NCBI RefSeq assembly: GCF_032714475.1
Contig: NZ_JAWDKD010000015.1
Coordinates: 71,450-135,449, forward strand
Length of the DNA: 64,000 nt
Origin: Methanolapillus africanus
GTDB lineage: Archaea; Halobacteriota; Methanosarcinia; Methanosarcinales; Methanosarcinaceae
Direction: 5' to 3'
The translations under genes were made by a program, and so were the position numbers. A model generated the notes under the pieces. It had not been told where the DNA came from. It was given only the letters and a program-made list of their open reading frames with translations, and did no database searches. This document shows positions 9,870 through 18,789 of this stretch, piece after piece (position 1 is the first letter of the stretch; every line of letters begins with the position of its first letter).

Positions 9870-10616
9870 ATGAAAATCACGCTTCTCGGAACCGGCGACG
9901 CCCCCGGAACGCCCACGATCGGCTGTTCCTGCCCGTCCTGTACGGACGGCAAATTGTCCGGCAGCAAGAGCTCACGCACTCGATTTTCAATTTTGGTTCA
10001 AACCGAACAAGGAAACGTGTTAATTGACACCAGCCCCGACATGCGCGCTCAGCTGCTGCGGGAAAATGTTTCTCACGTCGACGGCGTGATTTGGACGCAC
10101 GGCCACTACGACCACTACGGCGGTTTTGCCGAATTTTACCGTGTTCAGCGGGACGTTTCCGTTTACGGCGTGAAAGAAACGGTCGACTACATCACAAACA
10201 TTTATTTTTTCATTTCGGCCGATAAACATTACGTCAACCTTCACGAGCCGTTTTCACTCATCGGTCTTGAGTTTTCCCTTTTTGAAGTCAAACACTTCCC
10301 GGAAAAGTTGCCGGTTGGCGTTGTCATTTCCGACGGCAAGCACAAAATTGTCATCAGCGGCGACTGTGAAATCGATATTCCCAAAGAAAGTATTGATTAC
10401 ATGCAAAACCCGGACTTGTTTATTGTCGACGCCATCGTTCCGGAACATATGGCCGTTAACAAACATATGAATTCGACGCAGGCATTTGAAATGGCTGAGC
10501 AGATTCATGCTAAAAAGACTGTTTTTACGCATTTGAGCCACTTTTATGGGGCTCATGATGTTGAGTGTGAGAAGTATCCGTTGGGGTATGATGGGATGAG
10601 TTTTGAATTTGACTGA
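9870..10616 (+). CDS. MBL-fold metallohydrolase, PhnP-like
   Basis: A 248-residue metallo-beta-lactamase-fold protein. The N-terminus LLGTGDAPGTP followed by GCSCPSC is the pattern of the PhnP/cyclic phosphodiesterase branch, with cysteines that bind a structural zinc. The metal-binding HxHxDH motif is THGHYDHYGG near residue 75, and later metal ligands are in GDCEID and THLSHFYGAHD. PhnP hydrolyses cyclic phosphodiesters, but the substrate in archaea is unknown. No phosphonate genes are nearby. Stop TGA. Confidence 0.85.
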   Translation: MKITLLGTGDAPGTPTIGCSCPSCTDGKLSGSKSSRTRFSILVQTEQGNVLIDTSPDMRAQLLRENVSHVDGVIWTHGHYDHYGGFAEFYRVQRDVSVYGVKETVDYITNIYFFISADKHYVNLHEPFSLIGLEFSLFEVKHFPEKLPVGVVISDGKHKIVISGDCEIDIPKESIDYMQNPDLFIVDAIVPEHMAVNKHMNSTQAFEMAEQIHAKKTVFTHLSHFYGAHDVECEKYPLGYDGMSFEFD

Positions 10617-10658
10617 TTTAGATTCATATTGTCGAATGGACAAAAAGAAGAGAAAGAC

Positions 10659-11336
10659 ATGAGAATTTATAGGCAATTGATAATTTCTATGATATTTGTT
10701 GGTGCTATTTCACTGATAATTTCGGGATTTTTTTATTAGTACGAATATAATTTTTGGTCAAATATTTCTATTGGAATTTTTGCGAGCAGTTGTGTTCTTT
10801 TAATTAATGGATTTATTGGGTATTATATTGAAGAGAAAAGACAAATCGCATTATTAAATGACTATATAAAAAAATTATATTGGACTCATCGTGATTTCAT
10901 TATTTTTCATTTTAGTCGGAATAATTTAGAAAGAGATAATCAAACACTCCGATTAAAAGTTGACCGTGGCATTATTGATCTTTCCATTAAGGATAATGTA
11001 TTAAAAATAAATGATAATATTGATGAATTATCAAATATATTATTTAGTTTAAATCCAATTGTTGAAGACATCTATTTTTTTAATCCCTGTAAACAAAAAG
11101 ATTTCAAAAAGATATACGATCTTATAGAGAATTTTTGGAAAAATACTGCTAATACAAAAGAAATTCTTCGAACAGTACTGGCATCACCTAATTCATCAAT
11201 TGATCAATATAATAGAAAAATCCTTGAATTTTATTCAACCGCCCAACCAGAATCAATTGACGATTTAATGGACAGGTTTGATGAATTCAAAAAAGATTAC
11301 TATACGAGGTTTTTTAATATTAGAGATGAATCATGA
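10659..11336 (+). CDS. Two-helix membrane protein with in-frame TAG at codon 27 (pyrrolysine candidate)
   Basis: Read with the TAG at 10737-10739 as a sense codon, the frame from the ATG at 10659 is open to a TGA at 11334, giving 225 residues. The TAG falls in the short loop between two hydrophobic helices (residues about 5-26 and 33-53). A soluble tail of about 170 residues follows, rich in Asn, Ile and Lys and with no motif I know. The frame after the TAG has no good early start codon, so read-through is the simplest way to make one protein. It converges on the HD/ATPase gene and shares its AT-rich codon use, so the two may have arrived together. The alternatives are a nonsense-mutated pseudogene or chance. 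Confidence 0.55.
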
Positions 11337-11399
11337 TGAAATTATAAAAACAATTATATTTATCTTTGATAAAATATGGACCTTATCAAACCAACCATG

Positions 11400-11429
11400 G
11401 CAGGTAATTGATGAAAATCTACTACCTGC
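11400..11429. terminator. Hairpin between convergent genes
   Basis: GCAGGTA and TACCTGC are separated by 16 bases in the middle of the 150-base gap between two convergent genes. A bidirectional terminator is plausible, although no long T tract follows. Confidence 0.35.
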
Positions 11430-11488
11430 GTCATGAAATGAAAATTATTAAGTGTTAAATAGCTTGCACCAAATTATTTTCATTTTTA

Positions 11489-14116
11489 TTACGTATGAGT
11501 TATCTTTTTAACAACTATGTAATGGTAAATTGCCCTATTCTTTTTATTTATTTTTCTGTAAATTGGATCCTTGTGCATTGACCCTGATCTTTCTATTTCA
11601 TCCAAATTACAACCCCACCCCTCAGAAATCAGATTGACAATAAATCTTCCTATATCATTACCCTCCCGATCTCCCCAATAAAAATCAAATTCAGGCCAGG
11701 TTCCTTCAATATTCCTATTATTTAATATGATAGGGTAACTAAAATCTGCCAAAAAATCAATGTTACTAAACTCAATTAATTTATCACCTTTATTGTATAA
11801 TTGCTCATAGGAAATGATAAAATATTCATTAGATTCATTTTTTCGGACAATGCTTATAATTTCATCTGAACTGACATATTTGCCGTTGTGCTTTGCGATT
11901 TTTAATTTACCAGTTGTTCCCTTTAAAGATCTTGCGCAAGAAGCAATTGACACTTGAATCTCTTCATCTAGTTCAAATTTTGATAATTTTTCAACTTGAC
12001 TTTCAATCCATTTGTGGAGAATATTTCTTTGTACCGTTGGAAGAACACTATCCCTTGATGCTCTTTGACTCTCCCCTTTTAGTATTCCAATAATTCCATA
12101 CAAATCTGATGTTCTAAATCCACCAACGGTAACGGCACCTGAAAAATCTTTGTGCTCTACTTCTAATTCTGAATCTACAATTCTTCCAATCAAAGATGCT
12201 CGCCCTACAACTTCACCACCTTCATTAATCAAAAATTCCATATTTTCAATAGCCATATCTATTTTTGATTTATGTTGACTGCTATACAATTTCTCATATA
12301 GTTCATTACCAATCAATCTAATGATCAAATCTTTAGGAGACATTGTCATCCAATCATCTTTTTGAACAACCGTTGTTTTAATTTCATTTTCAATTACAAA
12401 AATATTGCAATCAAACCCAATGCACTGGTTCTTTATGAAATCTGATATGTTCCTGTGCCTAAACTTTTGATTATTTCCATCCAATACTCCCCGATAGATT
12501 TCATTATCAATCCAGACTTTAATTCTGGTACCACCATTTTTTATTTGCTCATCTTTTTCAGCAATTCTCAAGAGGGGACGAGAATATGAACCATCTTCAA
12601 ATTCTAAAACTAAAGAATCATCCCTTCCTTTGTCACATCGGTTTGTTGTCACTTTGACTTTTTTCCCCCACATAAATACTGAAAAAAAACCAATTCCATA
12701 TTTGCCGGTTGATAAAAAATTCTTTGACTCTAATCCCGGAAACTCTCGACGCATTAAATCAGTACCCCAAAATGATTGGCCAAAATCCAAAAAAGGTCCT
12801 GTTAAAACGTCCTTTGACATTCCAATGCCGTTGTCTTCAATTTCTATAAATTTTCCATGACAATCTTCATCAATTCGGAGAATAATATCACCAAAATCTT
12901 CATCCTCGTTATCTATTTTTCTTCTTGCCCTGATGGCATCGGCTGCGTTTTGTAAAAGTTCCCTTAACGGAACCTGCATATCATTTCCATAAAGTTGAGA
13001 ACCACCCAACATGTTCACTAATTTTCCAACATTGCTTACTTGAATTTTGGTATCTATGGGCTGCCATCCTTCAACCGTAATTAATCTTGATAGTCTTTTG
13101 ACATCTTCAATTGACTCAACACCAATGATATCAAATGTTAAATCATAGTTTTCAGACAGTAAAGAATCAACTTCTTTTAACTCTTGATCTATCATTTTAA
13201 GGGTATCAAAACAAACCCACCACGATTTATTTTCATCTTTTTTAAATGGAGATTTTGATGTAAATTTCAATCTTTTGTTTTCAACTATTGGCTGATTTAA
13301 TTTTGCTTGAAAGTTCCAATGCAAATCAGAATATTTGGATGGTTTTCGCAAAGTTCTCAAAAAAAGAGGAGCACGACGATCATCAATTTGAATGGCATCT
13401 GAAATTCTTAAAATACATGATAATTTTAGAGGATCGATTGTCCATTCTTTCGGAAAACCCCCAATAGCACCCTGTATTGATGGCAATTTTTCTTCTAATT
13501 CTTCAACTTTCCACCCGTGACTGGATGCAATGAGACCGATTATATACCCATAAGAATGACGAAGTAATTCATTTTCTATCAGATAAACGTCATGATTTTC
13601 ATGGTCTTTCCAGGGAGTTTCAGGCAATTTAGAAGCTTTTGAAGCATGCAAAGATCTGAGAGTTTGAATTGTTGCTTCCTTTTCAATTTCGGGGTCTAGG
13701 TTTTCAAAATCTTTTTCAGTAATATGCCGACCCAATTTTCCTTTTAAGATTGAAGCAACTGTGTCTTTCCACATTGGGTTTTTTTTAATCTCTTTGATAC
13801 CACCTTGATAAGCAACAAGAGCCATACCTAGATCATGAAATAAAAAAGCGCTACCTAAAACATAAGCCTCTGCAGGATTTAATTTAATATTTGATTTATT
13901 CAGAATCATATCTGCAGAAGTCCACAATGCATCAGAATGTGTGACATCATGAACTGTATATTCTTTAAAATAATCAGAGATTTCACCAGCCAATTGAGAT
14001 GATTTATCTCTTAATCTGAAATATTCCGTTCTTAAGATTTCTCTTTCTTTCTCATATTCCTTTGATTGCTGCCCTAATGTACGCTTCCAAATATCAGTTT
14101 CTTCAAAATCAACCAT
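11489..14116 (-). CDS. HD-domain plus HSP90-like ATPase protein, predicted conflict-system component
   Basis: A protein of about 875 residues. The N-terminal third has an HD-hydrolase-like signature: HDVTHSD at 56-62 and FLFHDLGMAL with the HD pair at 94-95. From about 390 to 560 there is a GHKL (HSP90/histidine-kinase-type) ATP-binding domain: N-box LRELLQNAADAIRAR, G1 box IEDNGIGMS, G2 box TGKYGIGFFSVFMWG. The remaining 300 residues have no motif I recognise. Proteins of this architecture are sporadic in bacteria and archaea and are predicted to act in anti-invader or stress systems; activity here is inference. Codon use is AT-richer than neighbours, which suggests transfer. The ATG at 14116 is preferred over a GTG at 14143 because AGGTTGG lies before it. 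Confidence 0.8.
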   Translation of the reverse strand: MVDFEETDIWKRTLGQQSKEYEKEREILRTEYFRLRDKSSQLAGEISDYFKEYTVHDVTHSDALWTSADMILNKSNIKLNPAEAYVLGSAFLFHDLGMALVAYQGGIKEIKKNPMWKDTVASILKGKLGRHITEKDFENLDPEIEKEATIQTLRSLHASKASKLPETPWKDHENHDVYLIENELLRHSYGYIIGLIASSHGWKVEELEEKLPSIQGAIGGFPKEWTIDPLKLSCILRISDAIQIDDRRAPLFLRTLRKPSKYSDLHWNFQAKLNQPIVENKRLKFTSKSPFKKDENKSWWVCFDTLKMIDQELKEVDSLLSENYDLTFDIIGVESIEDVKRLSRLITVEGWQPIDTKIQVSNVGKLVNMLGGSQLYGNDMQVPLRELLQNAADAIRARRKIDNEDEDFGDIILRIDEDCHGKFIEIEDNGIGMSKDVLTGPFLDFGQSFWGTDLMRREFPGLESKNFLSTGKYGIGFFSVFMWGKKVKVTTNRCDKGRDDSLVLEFEDGSYSRPLLRIAEKDEQIKNGGTRIKVWIDNEIYRGVLDGNNQKFRHRNISDFIKNQCIGFDCNIFVIENEIKTTVVQKDDWMTMSPKDLIIRLIGNELYEKLYSSQHKSKIDMAIENMEFLINEGGEVVGRASLIGRIVDSELEVEHKDFSGAVTVGGFRTSDLYGIIGILKGESQRASRDSVLPTVQRNILHKWIESQVEKLSKFELDEEIQVSIASCARSLKGTTGKLKIAKHNGKYVSSDEIISIVRKNESNEYFIISYEQLYNKGDKLIEFSNIDFLADFSYPIILNNRNIEGTWPEFDFYWGDREGNDIGRFIVNLISEGWGCNLDEIERSGSMHKDPIYRKINKKNRAIYHYIVVKKITHT

Positions 14117-14248
14117 ATTAAACCAACCTTGCCTTTTAACCACTTATTTGATATTTGACTTTATGAATCTAATTTATATTTCTGAGCAGACTTGAAATAA
14201 TCATTTGTGTTTAGCCTCATTTAAAATTCAATAAAAAATAAATCTCTC

Positions 14249-14668
14249 TCACTCCTCTTCCCCCCCAACCCGAACCATCCTCACGCTTCTTATTTGCCCT
14301 TCAACCTCATAAACCGCCTTTTGCGTCTCCAAAGAAACTTCCTGCGCCTTCAAAGAAGCCCGTCGAGAATCTTCCGCCATACTTTTCGTCTCTTCAATCG
14401 ACTTTTTAATTTCCGCCACATCCCGCGTAACGATTTCAAGACCGCCACCTTTGATGCTTTTTAAAGAATCCAAATTGAAAAGCGCATACAAAATGCAAGC
14501 AAAAAGCATGAATGTTGCCATTGCAGTTGGATATTCCATAATTGCCAGAAAAACTGAAAAAAGCAAAATGAGTATAATAAAAACAATATTGAAAATGAGT
14601 TTCAGAATACTTTTCTGCGGCTTTTGATTGAGGCCGGGCTCCGAGTTTTCATTTGAATTTTGACTCAA
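14249..14668 (-). CDS. Small two-helix membrane protein with coiled-coil tail
   Basis: A 139-residue protein of unknown function. Residues 1-20 are polar, two hydrophobic helices cover about 22-68, and the tail from 75 on has heptad-like spacing (AEIKKSIEETKSMAEDSR) that suggests a coiled coil facing the cytoplasm. It lies 132 bases upstream of the HD/ATPase gene on the same strand, but its codon use is like the chromosomal average, so a shared role is uncertain. Stop TGA. Confidence 0.6.
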   Translation of the reverse strand: MSQNSNENSEPGLNQKPQKSILKLIFNIVFIILILLFSVFLAIMEYPTAMATFMLFACILYALFNLDSLKSIKGGGLEIVTRDVAEIKKSIEETKSMAEDSRRASLKAQEVSLETQKAVYEVEGQIRSVRMVRVGGEEE

Positions 14669-14865
14669 CGAGGATTCCTCCGAATTTTATGATAAGTTTA
14701 CAAATCTTTCAAAGGATAAATAAAATTCCTTTGAAAAAATTCAGCTCATATCTCTTTCCGAAAAGAATTCAAAGTCTTTTTTTGAATAATATCCGGCATA
14801 AATTCAAAATAAAATACGCGAACGTTTTTAATAGATGTCAAGAAAACCATCCCGTAACATCAACC

Positions 14866-14970
14866 GAAAAATTCCTTCGCTTCGCGAGGAATTTTTCAAA
14901 GGCGGTGGGATTCTGAATGCATAGAATTCGCTTCGCGAATGCTCCCTTCGGTCGCAAGAAATAATTCGGC
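14866..14970. repeat. 100-bp repeat with TTCGCTTCGCGAA-type dyads, copy 1
   Basis: GAAAAATTCCT and AGGAATTTTTC pair around TCGCTTCGCG at 14866-14897. This is followed by CAAAGGCGGTGGGATTCTGA and, 40 bases later, by AATTCGCTTCGCGAATGCTCCC. Nearly the same arrangement recurs at about 24062-24160. The gap 14669-15297 otherwise holds only repeat material. Confidence 0.6.
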
Positions 14971-14984
14971 AAATTAAAAACTCC

Positions 14985-15282
14985 AAGCAAACCACCCCGT
15001 AAAATCAAACGCGACAGCGTTTGTATTTTACGGATACCACTCAACAGATACAGTTAAACAGTTAACTGTAGGTGCAAACCGGAACTGTAAACAGAAATCC
15101 GATAAATTACACATTTCCAACTGATCGTAATCCGCAAAATACAGACGCAAAGCGTCTGATTTTGCGGGTTGGTTTGCTCGCTGTCGAAAGAAAAGTTTGC
15201 GGGACGGTTTGCTTGGTTCTAAATTAAAAACGGAGATGATTTTTAAAACTCAAAAAGAAAAAGTGTCGCCGTAACGCGCGCG
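14985..15282 (-). repeat. Composite intergenic element 2: two hairpins around repeats, GC box at right end
   Basis: Two hairpins face each other: CCGTAAAATCAAACGC with its partner at 14997-15033, and CCGCAAAATACAGACGC with its partner at 15132-15167. Words such as AACTGTAGGTGCAAACCGG lie between them. GGTTTGCTCG follows the right hairpin, then a repeated variant GCGGGACGGTTTGCTTGG. The GC box is at 15264-15282 (TGTCGCCGTAACGCGCGCG as written) and lies 15 bases past the end of the FEN-1 gene. The left end lacks a GC box. Confidence 0.7.
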
Positions 15283-15297
15283 CCGCCCCCGCCTCAA

Positions 15298-16323
15298 TCA
15301 AAACCATTGATCCAATGTCGTTTTCTTCTTAGCAGCCCGCGCAGCATTCAACTTCTGAACCGCATTCATAACCCTGTCTTCGGAAAAGTCGCGTTTGCGG
15401 CACAAAAATTCAACCATTTTATCAGCGTCCGGTTTTTCCCACTTGACCGTATATTCCGTCGTCACCGGCGGGTGTTGGAAAAACGCTTTGGCCGCGTGGT
15501 AACTCGGCGTCAAATCCGTTTTATCCTTGGCTCGAAGAATCTCTTCAACCGTTCCTTTTTCTTTAATCAACTTGAGGGCCGTTTTGGCGCCGACGCGTTC
15601 CAAACCTTTGTTAAAATCGGTGCCGACGCACAAAGCGATGTCGATAAACTGTTCGCGCGAAATCCCGAGCCGTTCCAGATTTTTGTTCAAATCAACTTTT
15701 TCGGGAACAACATCTACGTAAACACTTTTTCCGGGCAGTTTTCGTTTGCCGGAAACCGTCAAATTCCGGACGACCGACGTCGCCCCGAAAATGAAGGCGT
15801 CGTAATCTTGCGACGACACGAAGTCGACATCTTTGTTTTCAAGCATAAAAGCCGCTTGCGCTTCGCCTTCGGACGGACTTTCGACAATCGGAATGCCCAT
15901 CATGGGCAGCAGCATTTTCGATTCGTCAATCACTTGCGGGTCGATTCTGGCGGACGCTTGCGCGTACTTGTAAATTTCAGCCGGGTCGCCTTTCTCAACG
16001 GCCAGCTTCCATTTTTCGTGCGCTTTGTCCCGAATTTCGCGGCGTTTCTCGATGGTTTCGGCTTTCAATTCCGGCGGCTCGCCGTCGAAAACAAAAACCG
16101 GTTTGATGCCGGCTTCCGCAAAACTCGTCGTCCGGTAGAGAAGTCCGGCCAAGTGCGACGTCGGGTTGCCGTTGGAATCCGTCAGCGCCTGCCCGTCGCG
16201 TCCGCGAACGGTGGTCACAAATTGATAAATCACGTTAAAAGCGTCAAAAGCAACAATTTTGCCATCCAAATCTTTCATGGAAATCGTGTCGCGTTCCAAC
16301 AAATCGCCGATATCTGCACCCAT
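15298..16323 (-). CDS. fen: Flap endonuclease 1
   Basis: A structure-specific 5' nuclease of 341 residues that removes 5' flaps in Okazaki-fragment maturation and base-excision repair. The N-terminal nuclease domain has KIVAFDAFNVIYQF near residue 22 and FVFDGEPPELK near 80. The internal domain has PSEGEAQAAFM near 150 and SSQDYDAFIFGA near 170, which supply the metal-binding acidic residues. A helix-hairpin-helix is seen near 230. The C-terminus KKTTLDQWF is a PCNA-interacting (PIP-box-like) tail. The length is normal. GC boxes lie just outside both ends of the gene, each with the GC end towards it. Stop TGA. Confidence 0.96.
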   Translation of the reverse strand: MGADIGDLLERDTISMKDLDGKIVAFDAFNVIYQFVTTVRGRDGQALTDSNGNPTSHLAGLLYRTTSFAEAGIKPVFVFDGEPPELKAETIEKRREIRDKAHEKWKLAVEKGDPAEIYKYAQASARIDPQVIDESKMLLPMMGIPIVESPSEGEAQAAFMLENKDVDFVSSQDYDAFIFGATSVVRNLTVSGKRKLPGKSVYVDVVPEKVDLNKNLERLGISREQFIDIALCVGTDFNKGLERVGAKTALKLIKEKGTVEEILRAKDKTDLTPSYHAAKAFFQHPPVTTEYTVKWEKPDADKMVEFLCRKRDFSEDRVMNAVQKLNAARAAKKKTTLDQWF

Positions 16324-16414
16324 TTTTTCACCACAGAGGAAAAGGAAAACGTCCTATAAAATGATTTGGAGGGCGGGAACGAAAACGAGGGGCGGCTGTT
16401 GCGGCTGGTGGCGG

Positions 16415-16600
16415 CGCGCGCGTTACAGCGATCATTTTTTATTTGATTTCAAAAACGGTGGACAATTTTAATAAATGTCAAGAAAAACACACGCTTACAG
16501 CAGACGCGTACCGCGTCTGCTCAAGCGGGTTCCATTTTAAAGAAGGTAAAAAAGAAAATAAAAACAGAATTGAAACAGAAGGGGCAGACACTCACAAGTA
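16415..16600 (+). repeat. Composite intergenic element 3
   Basis: The GC box CGCGCGCGTTACAGCGATC is at 16415-16433, 92 bases upstream of FEN-1. A less perfect hairpin is at 16492-16527 (CGCTTACAGCAGACGCG with CGCGTCTGCTCAAGCG). Fragments of the repeat unit (TTGAAACAGAAGGGGCAGA) follow to about 16600. It fills the 356-base gap to the next gene. Confidence 0.65.
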
Positions 16601-16679
16601 ACCAGAACGAAAATAGAAGTTAAAAAAGATCAAAAGGGCGGACTCTCGTCCTTCTTTTTCATATATTTTCAAAAAACGT

Positions 16680-16967
16680 TTAGGAGGGTTGTGTTGTGAT
16701 ATCAATGACGGGTCCTTCAGCCGCGTCGAATTTAGAAACAGTCAGGAGATTTCCTTTGCGCTCAACCAATGTCGCTTCGGAAATTTTTATTTGCCGCGCA
16801 CCATCTTTGCATTTGTGGACAATTAATAATTTTTGTCCTTTCTCAGGATGGTCGCCGAATTTATTAACCATGCTTGTGACGACTTGCTCGAACTCCGAAT
16901 AAATTAAAATTTCGGTTCTGTTCGCTTGTTTTCTAATACTGCCAATCGGTTCGACCGTAAGGAGCAT
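16680..16967 (-). CDS. Small conserved protein, TrmO-like ends
   Basis: A 95-residue protein. It begins LLTVEPIGSIRKQ and ends with AAEGPVIDITT. These resemble the opening (PIG-I-R) and closing (P-V-x-D-I) segments of TrmO/YaeB proteins, which methylate N6-threonylcarbamoyladenosine in tRNA. The central SAM-binding part of TrmO (about 130 residues) is missing, so this is either a short archaeal relative or an unrelated beta-barrel protein. AGGGATGG precedes the ATG at 16967. No clear partner is nearby. I do not assign an activity. Confidence 0.5.
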   Translation of the reverse strand: MLLTVEPIGSIRKQANRTEILIYSEFEQVVTSMVNKFGDHPEKGQKLLIVHKCKDGARQIKISEATLVERKGNLLTVSKFDAAEGPVIDITTQPS

Positions 16968-17380
16968 ATGCAGATTCCATCCCTGTTAAATGAAGTTTAA
17001 CGTGAAATTCAATCAAATTCGTATTCAGATTAAAGTTTCATTTAAAATATTCATTAAATTTATTTCCGACAAATTAATGTTCGACCGCCTGAAAAGGCAC
17101 CAGACATCAACTTTTCGTTAGTAGTCGATAATCAATTCGCAAGTATATATTCATTTCGTTGATGAACGTAATAAAGTTTTATGATTGGTATAACAAAAAT
17201 ATGCCTCCATACTCTGAAATATTCGAAGGTTAGCAAGGATACAAACAAGAAATGAATTAAAATGTGTCGAAAAATCAGGGATTTGTCGATAAAGTGAAAC
17301 AGAAAAATAAAAAAATAGAGAAATAAAAAAGTGAAGGAAATAATAAAAAATAAAAAAATTAAGGAAAATATGAAAAAGAT
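16968..17380. other. Intergenic region without recognised content
   Basis: 413 bases, A/T-rich. A TATA-like run lies around 17150. No tRNA-like T-arm, long hairpin or coding frame stands out. It probably contains the promoter of the TrmO-like gene and the 3' untranslated region of the lipoprotein cluster. Confidence 0.4.
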
Positions 17381-18037
17381 TTAAGGAAAAACAGTCCGAA
17401 CGCCGTACGGCGCAATCAGCTGATATCCTTTGGGCGAATCGTACAAATAAAGAAGACAGCGGTCACCCGGTTTGAAATCCCAGCAGTGCGGCGGATCAAT
17501 ATTGTACATAATCACGTTATCGACCTGGCCGTCCGACAGGAAAAGAGCAATTTCATCCGAACAATTACCTTTCATTTTTCTGTCGACCGTGAAATAAACG
17601 TAAGTATGAATTTCATACTTTTCGGATTCGACATATTGCTCGATGTGGGTGACATTTGTGTTATGGTCGACCCATTCTCTTGTTTGAACGTCGCCGAGTT
17701 CGGGCGCGCTGCCATCCGGCGTTGTCCAAAAGGAACGGACTTCCTTGGCCGTCCCGTAAACCACGACATCCGAATAACTTGTCGCCGACCGTGGCGTGTA
17801 AGCGACATAATCAAGGGTGTAAAGACCTGTCGACTTTGAATAAGCCCGGATGGTTGAATCTCTCGGAATGTTTTCCGGATTTGAAACGAAAGCTTTGGTC
17901 GGAATACCTGTATAGTCAACAGCGATCGGAGCGCCGGAATAATAAAGCAAATACCTTCCCACGAGCAAATATCCGGCTGAAAAAATCGAAATCAAAAGAA
18001 CCAAAATGATAAGGACGGCAATGGTTTTTCTTTTCAT
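17381..18037 (-). CDS. Membrane-anchored surface protein, lipoprotein-cluster family (no lipobox Cys)
   Basis: A 218-residue member of a paralogous family repeated seven times in 17.4-23.3 kb. The N-terminal hydrophobic segment (about 5-32) is followed by an extracellular domain with the family signatures DVVVYGTVKEVRSFW, TTPDG, YTYVYFTVDRKMKG and WDFKPGDRCLLYL. Where its paralogues have a lipobox ending in Cys (AGC), this one reads SAGY, so it cannot be lipidated there and is probably held by its helix. It is the last gene of a five-gene same-strand run, 21 bases after the preceding gene. The function is unknown. Confidence 0.8.
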   Translation of the reverse strand: MKRKTIAVLIILVLLISIFSAGYLLVGRYLLYYSGAPIAVDYTGIPTKAFVSNPENIPRDSTIRAYSKSTGLYTLDYVAYTPRSATSYSDVVVYGTAKEVRSFWTTPDGSAPELGDVQTREWVDHNTNVTHIEQYVESEKYEIHTYVYFTVDRKMKGNCSDEIALFLSDGQVDNVIMYNIDPPHCWDFKPGDRCLLYLYDSPKGYQLIAPYGVRTVFP

Positions 18038-18058
18038 GGTAAATTCCCCGTTTTTAAT

Positions 18059-18739
18059 TTAAGAAACAATCGGCCGGACGCCGTACGGTCCGACCAGATC
18101 ATATTCATCCGAATATTCCTTCAAACAAAGGAAATACTGTTCGCCCGGTTTGAAATCCCAAGAAGCGGGATAATCCGTATAAGAACTGAGGCCGTACATA
18201 ACGAGGTTATCCATTTGTCCGCCCGGCAGCCAAAGATTGATTTCATCCGGACAGTCGCCTTTAACGCGTTCATCCACCGTGAAGTAAATAAAAGTTTGAA
18301 TTTCGGCGCCGACTTCAACCTGTTGTACTGTATATGTTTCATTTGTCGAATAATTCGTTCTTTCATAGGTCTGAACTTCACCGATGAACGGAGCTGCGCC
18401 GTTTGACGTTGCCCAAGAACATTGAATCTCTTTGACCGTTCCGTAAATGACCACATCAGATTCCTTGATGGCGTCCACCGGGTCATAAGATATGTAATCT
18501 ATTGTCGTGAATGTGTTAGACATCACATAAGCCCGAATAGTCCCCTCGGGAACTGTTTCGGCGGCACCGGGACCAAAATGCTTCGTTTTAATGCCCGTAT
18601 TGTCAACACTGATTGGTTTATCAGTGACGTAATCAGGCGGCTGCCATTCACCGGATTCATCCAAGATTCGGTCCAAACAACCGGCTGCTAAAACCGACAT
18701 CAAAAGAATGAGTCCGACAAATACAATTTTGAGTTTCAC
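18059..18739 (-). CDS. Surface lipoprotein, GTVKE family paralogue
   Basis: 226 residues. The signal peptide has lipobox MSVLAAGC, with the lipidated Cys at 21. The mature domain shares the family pattern: DVVIYGTVKEIQCSW, FIYFTVDERVKGDCPDEI, LPGGQMDNLVMYG, WDFKPGEQYFLCL, and an ending PYGVRPIVS. The N-terminal half (residues 30-90) varies between paralogues. Spacing to neighbours is 21 and 50 bases, so an operon is likely. The domain resembles a widespread secreted domain of the form 'ADLIV-GTV ... KG ... GG ... G-YLLYL' whose ligand I do not know. Confidence 0.82.
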   Translation of the reverse strand: MKLKIVFVGLILLMSVLAAGCLDRILDESGEWQPPDYVTDKPISVDNTGIKTKHFGPGAAETVPEGTIRAYVMSNTFTTIDYISYDPVDAIKESDVVIYGTVKEIQCSWATSNGAAPFIGEVQTYERTNYSTNETYTVQQVEVGAEIQTFIYFTVDERVKGDCPDEINLWLPGGQMDNLVMYGLSSYTDYPASWDFKPGEQYFLCLKEYSDEYDLVGPYGVRPIVS

Positions 18740-18789
18740 GGCAGATCACACTCCAACTTGAAAAAATAAAAAGTTAAAGAAAATAAATT

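Noticed and set aside
14838..15044. Minus-strand frame of 68 codons
   Set aside because: It lies within dispersed repeats and shares its phrase AFEKFLAKRRNF with the repeat at 24.1 kb, so it is repeat-derived.
17080..17130. Possible tRNA T-arm (GTTCGACCGC)
   Set aside because: No acceptor stem, anticodon arm or correct spacing can be found around it.
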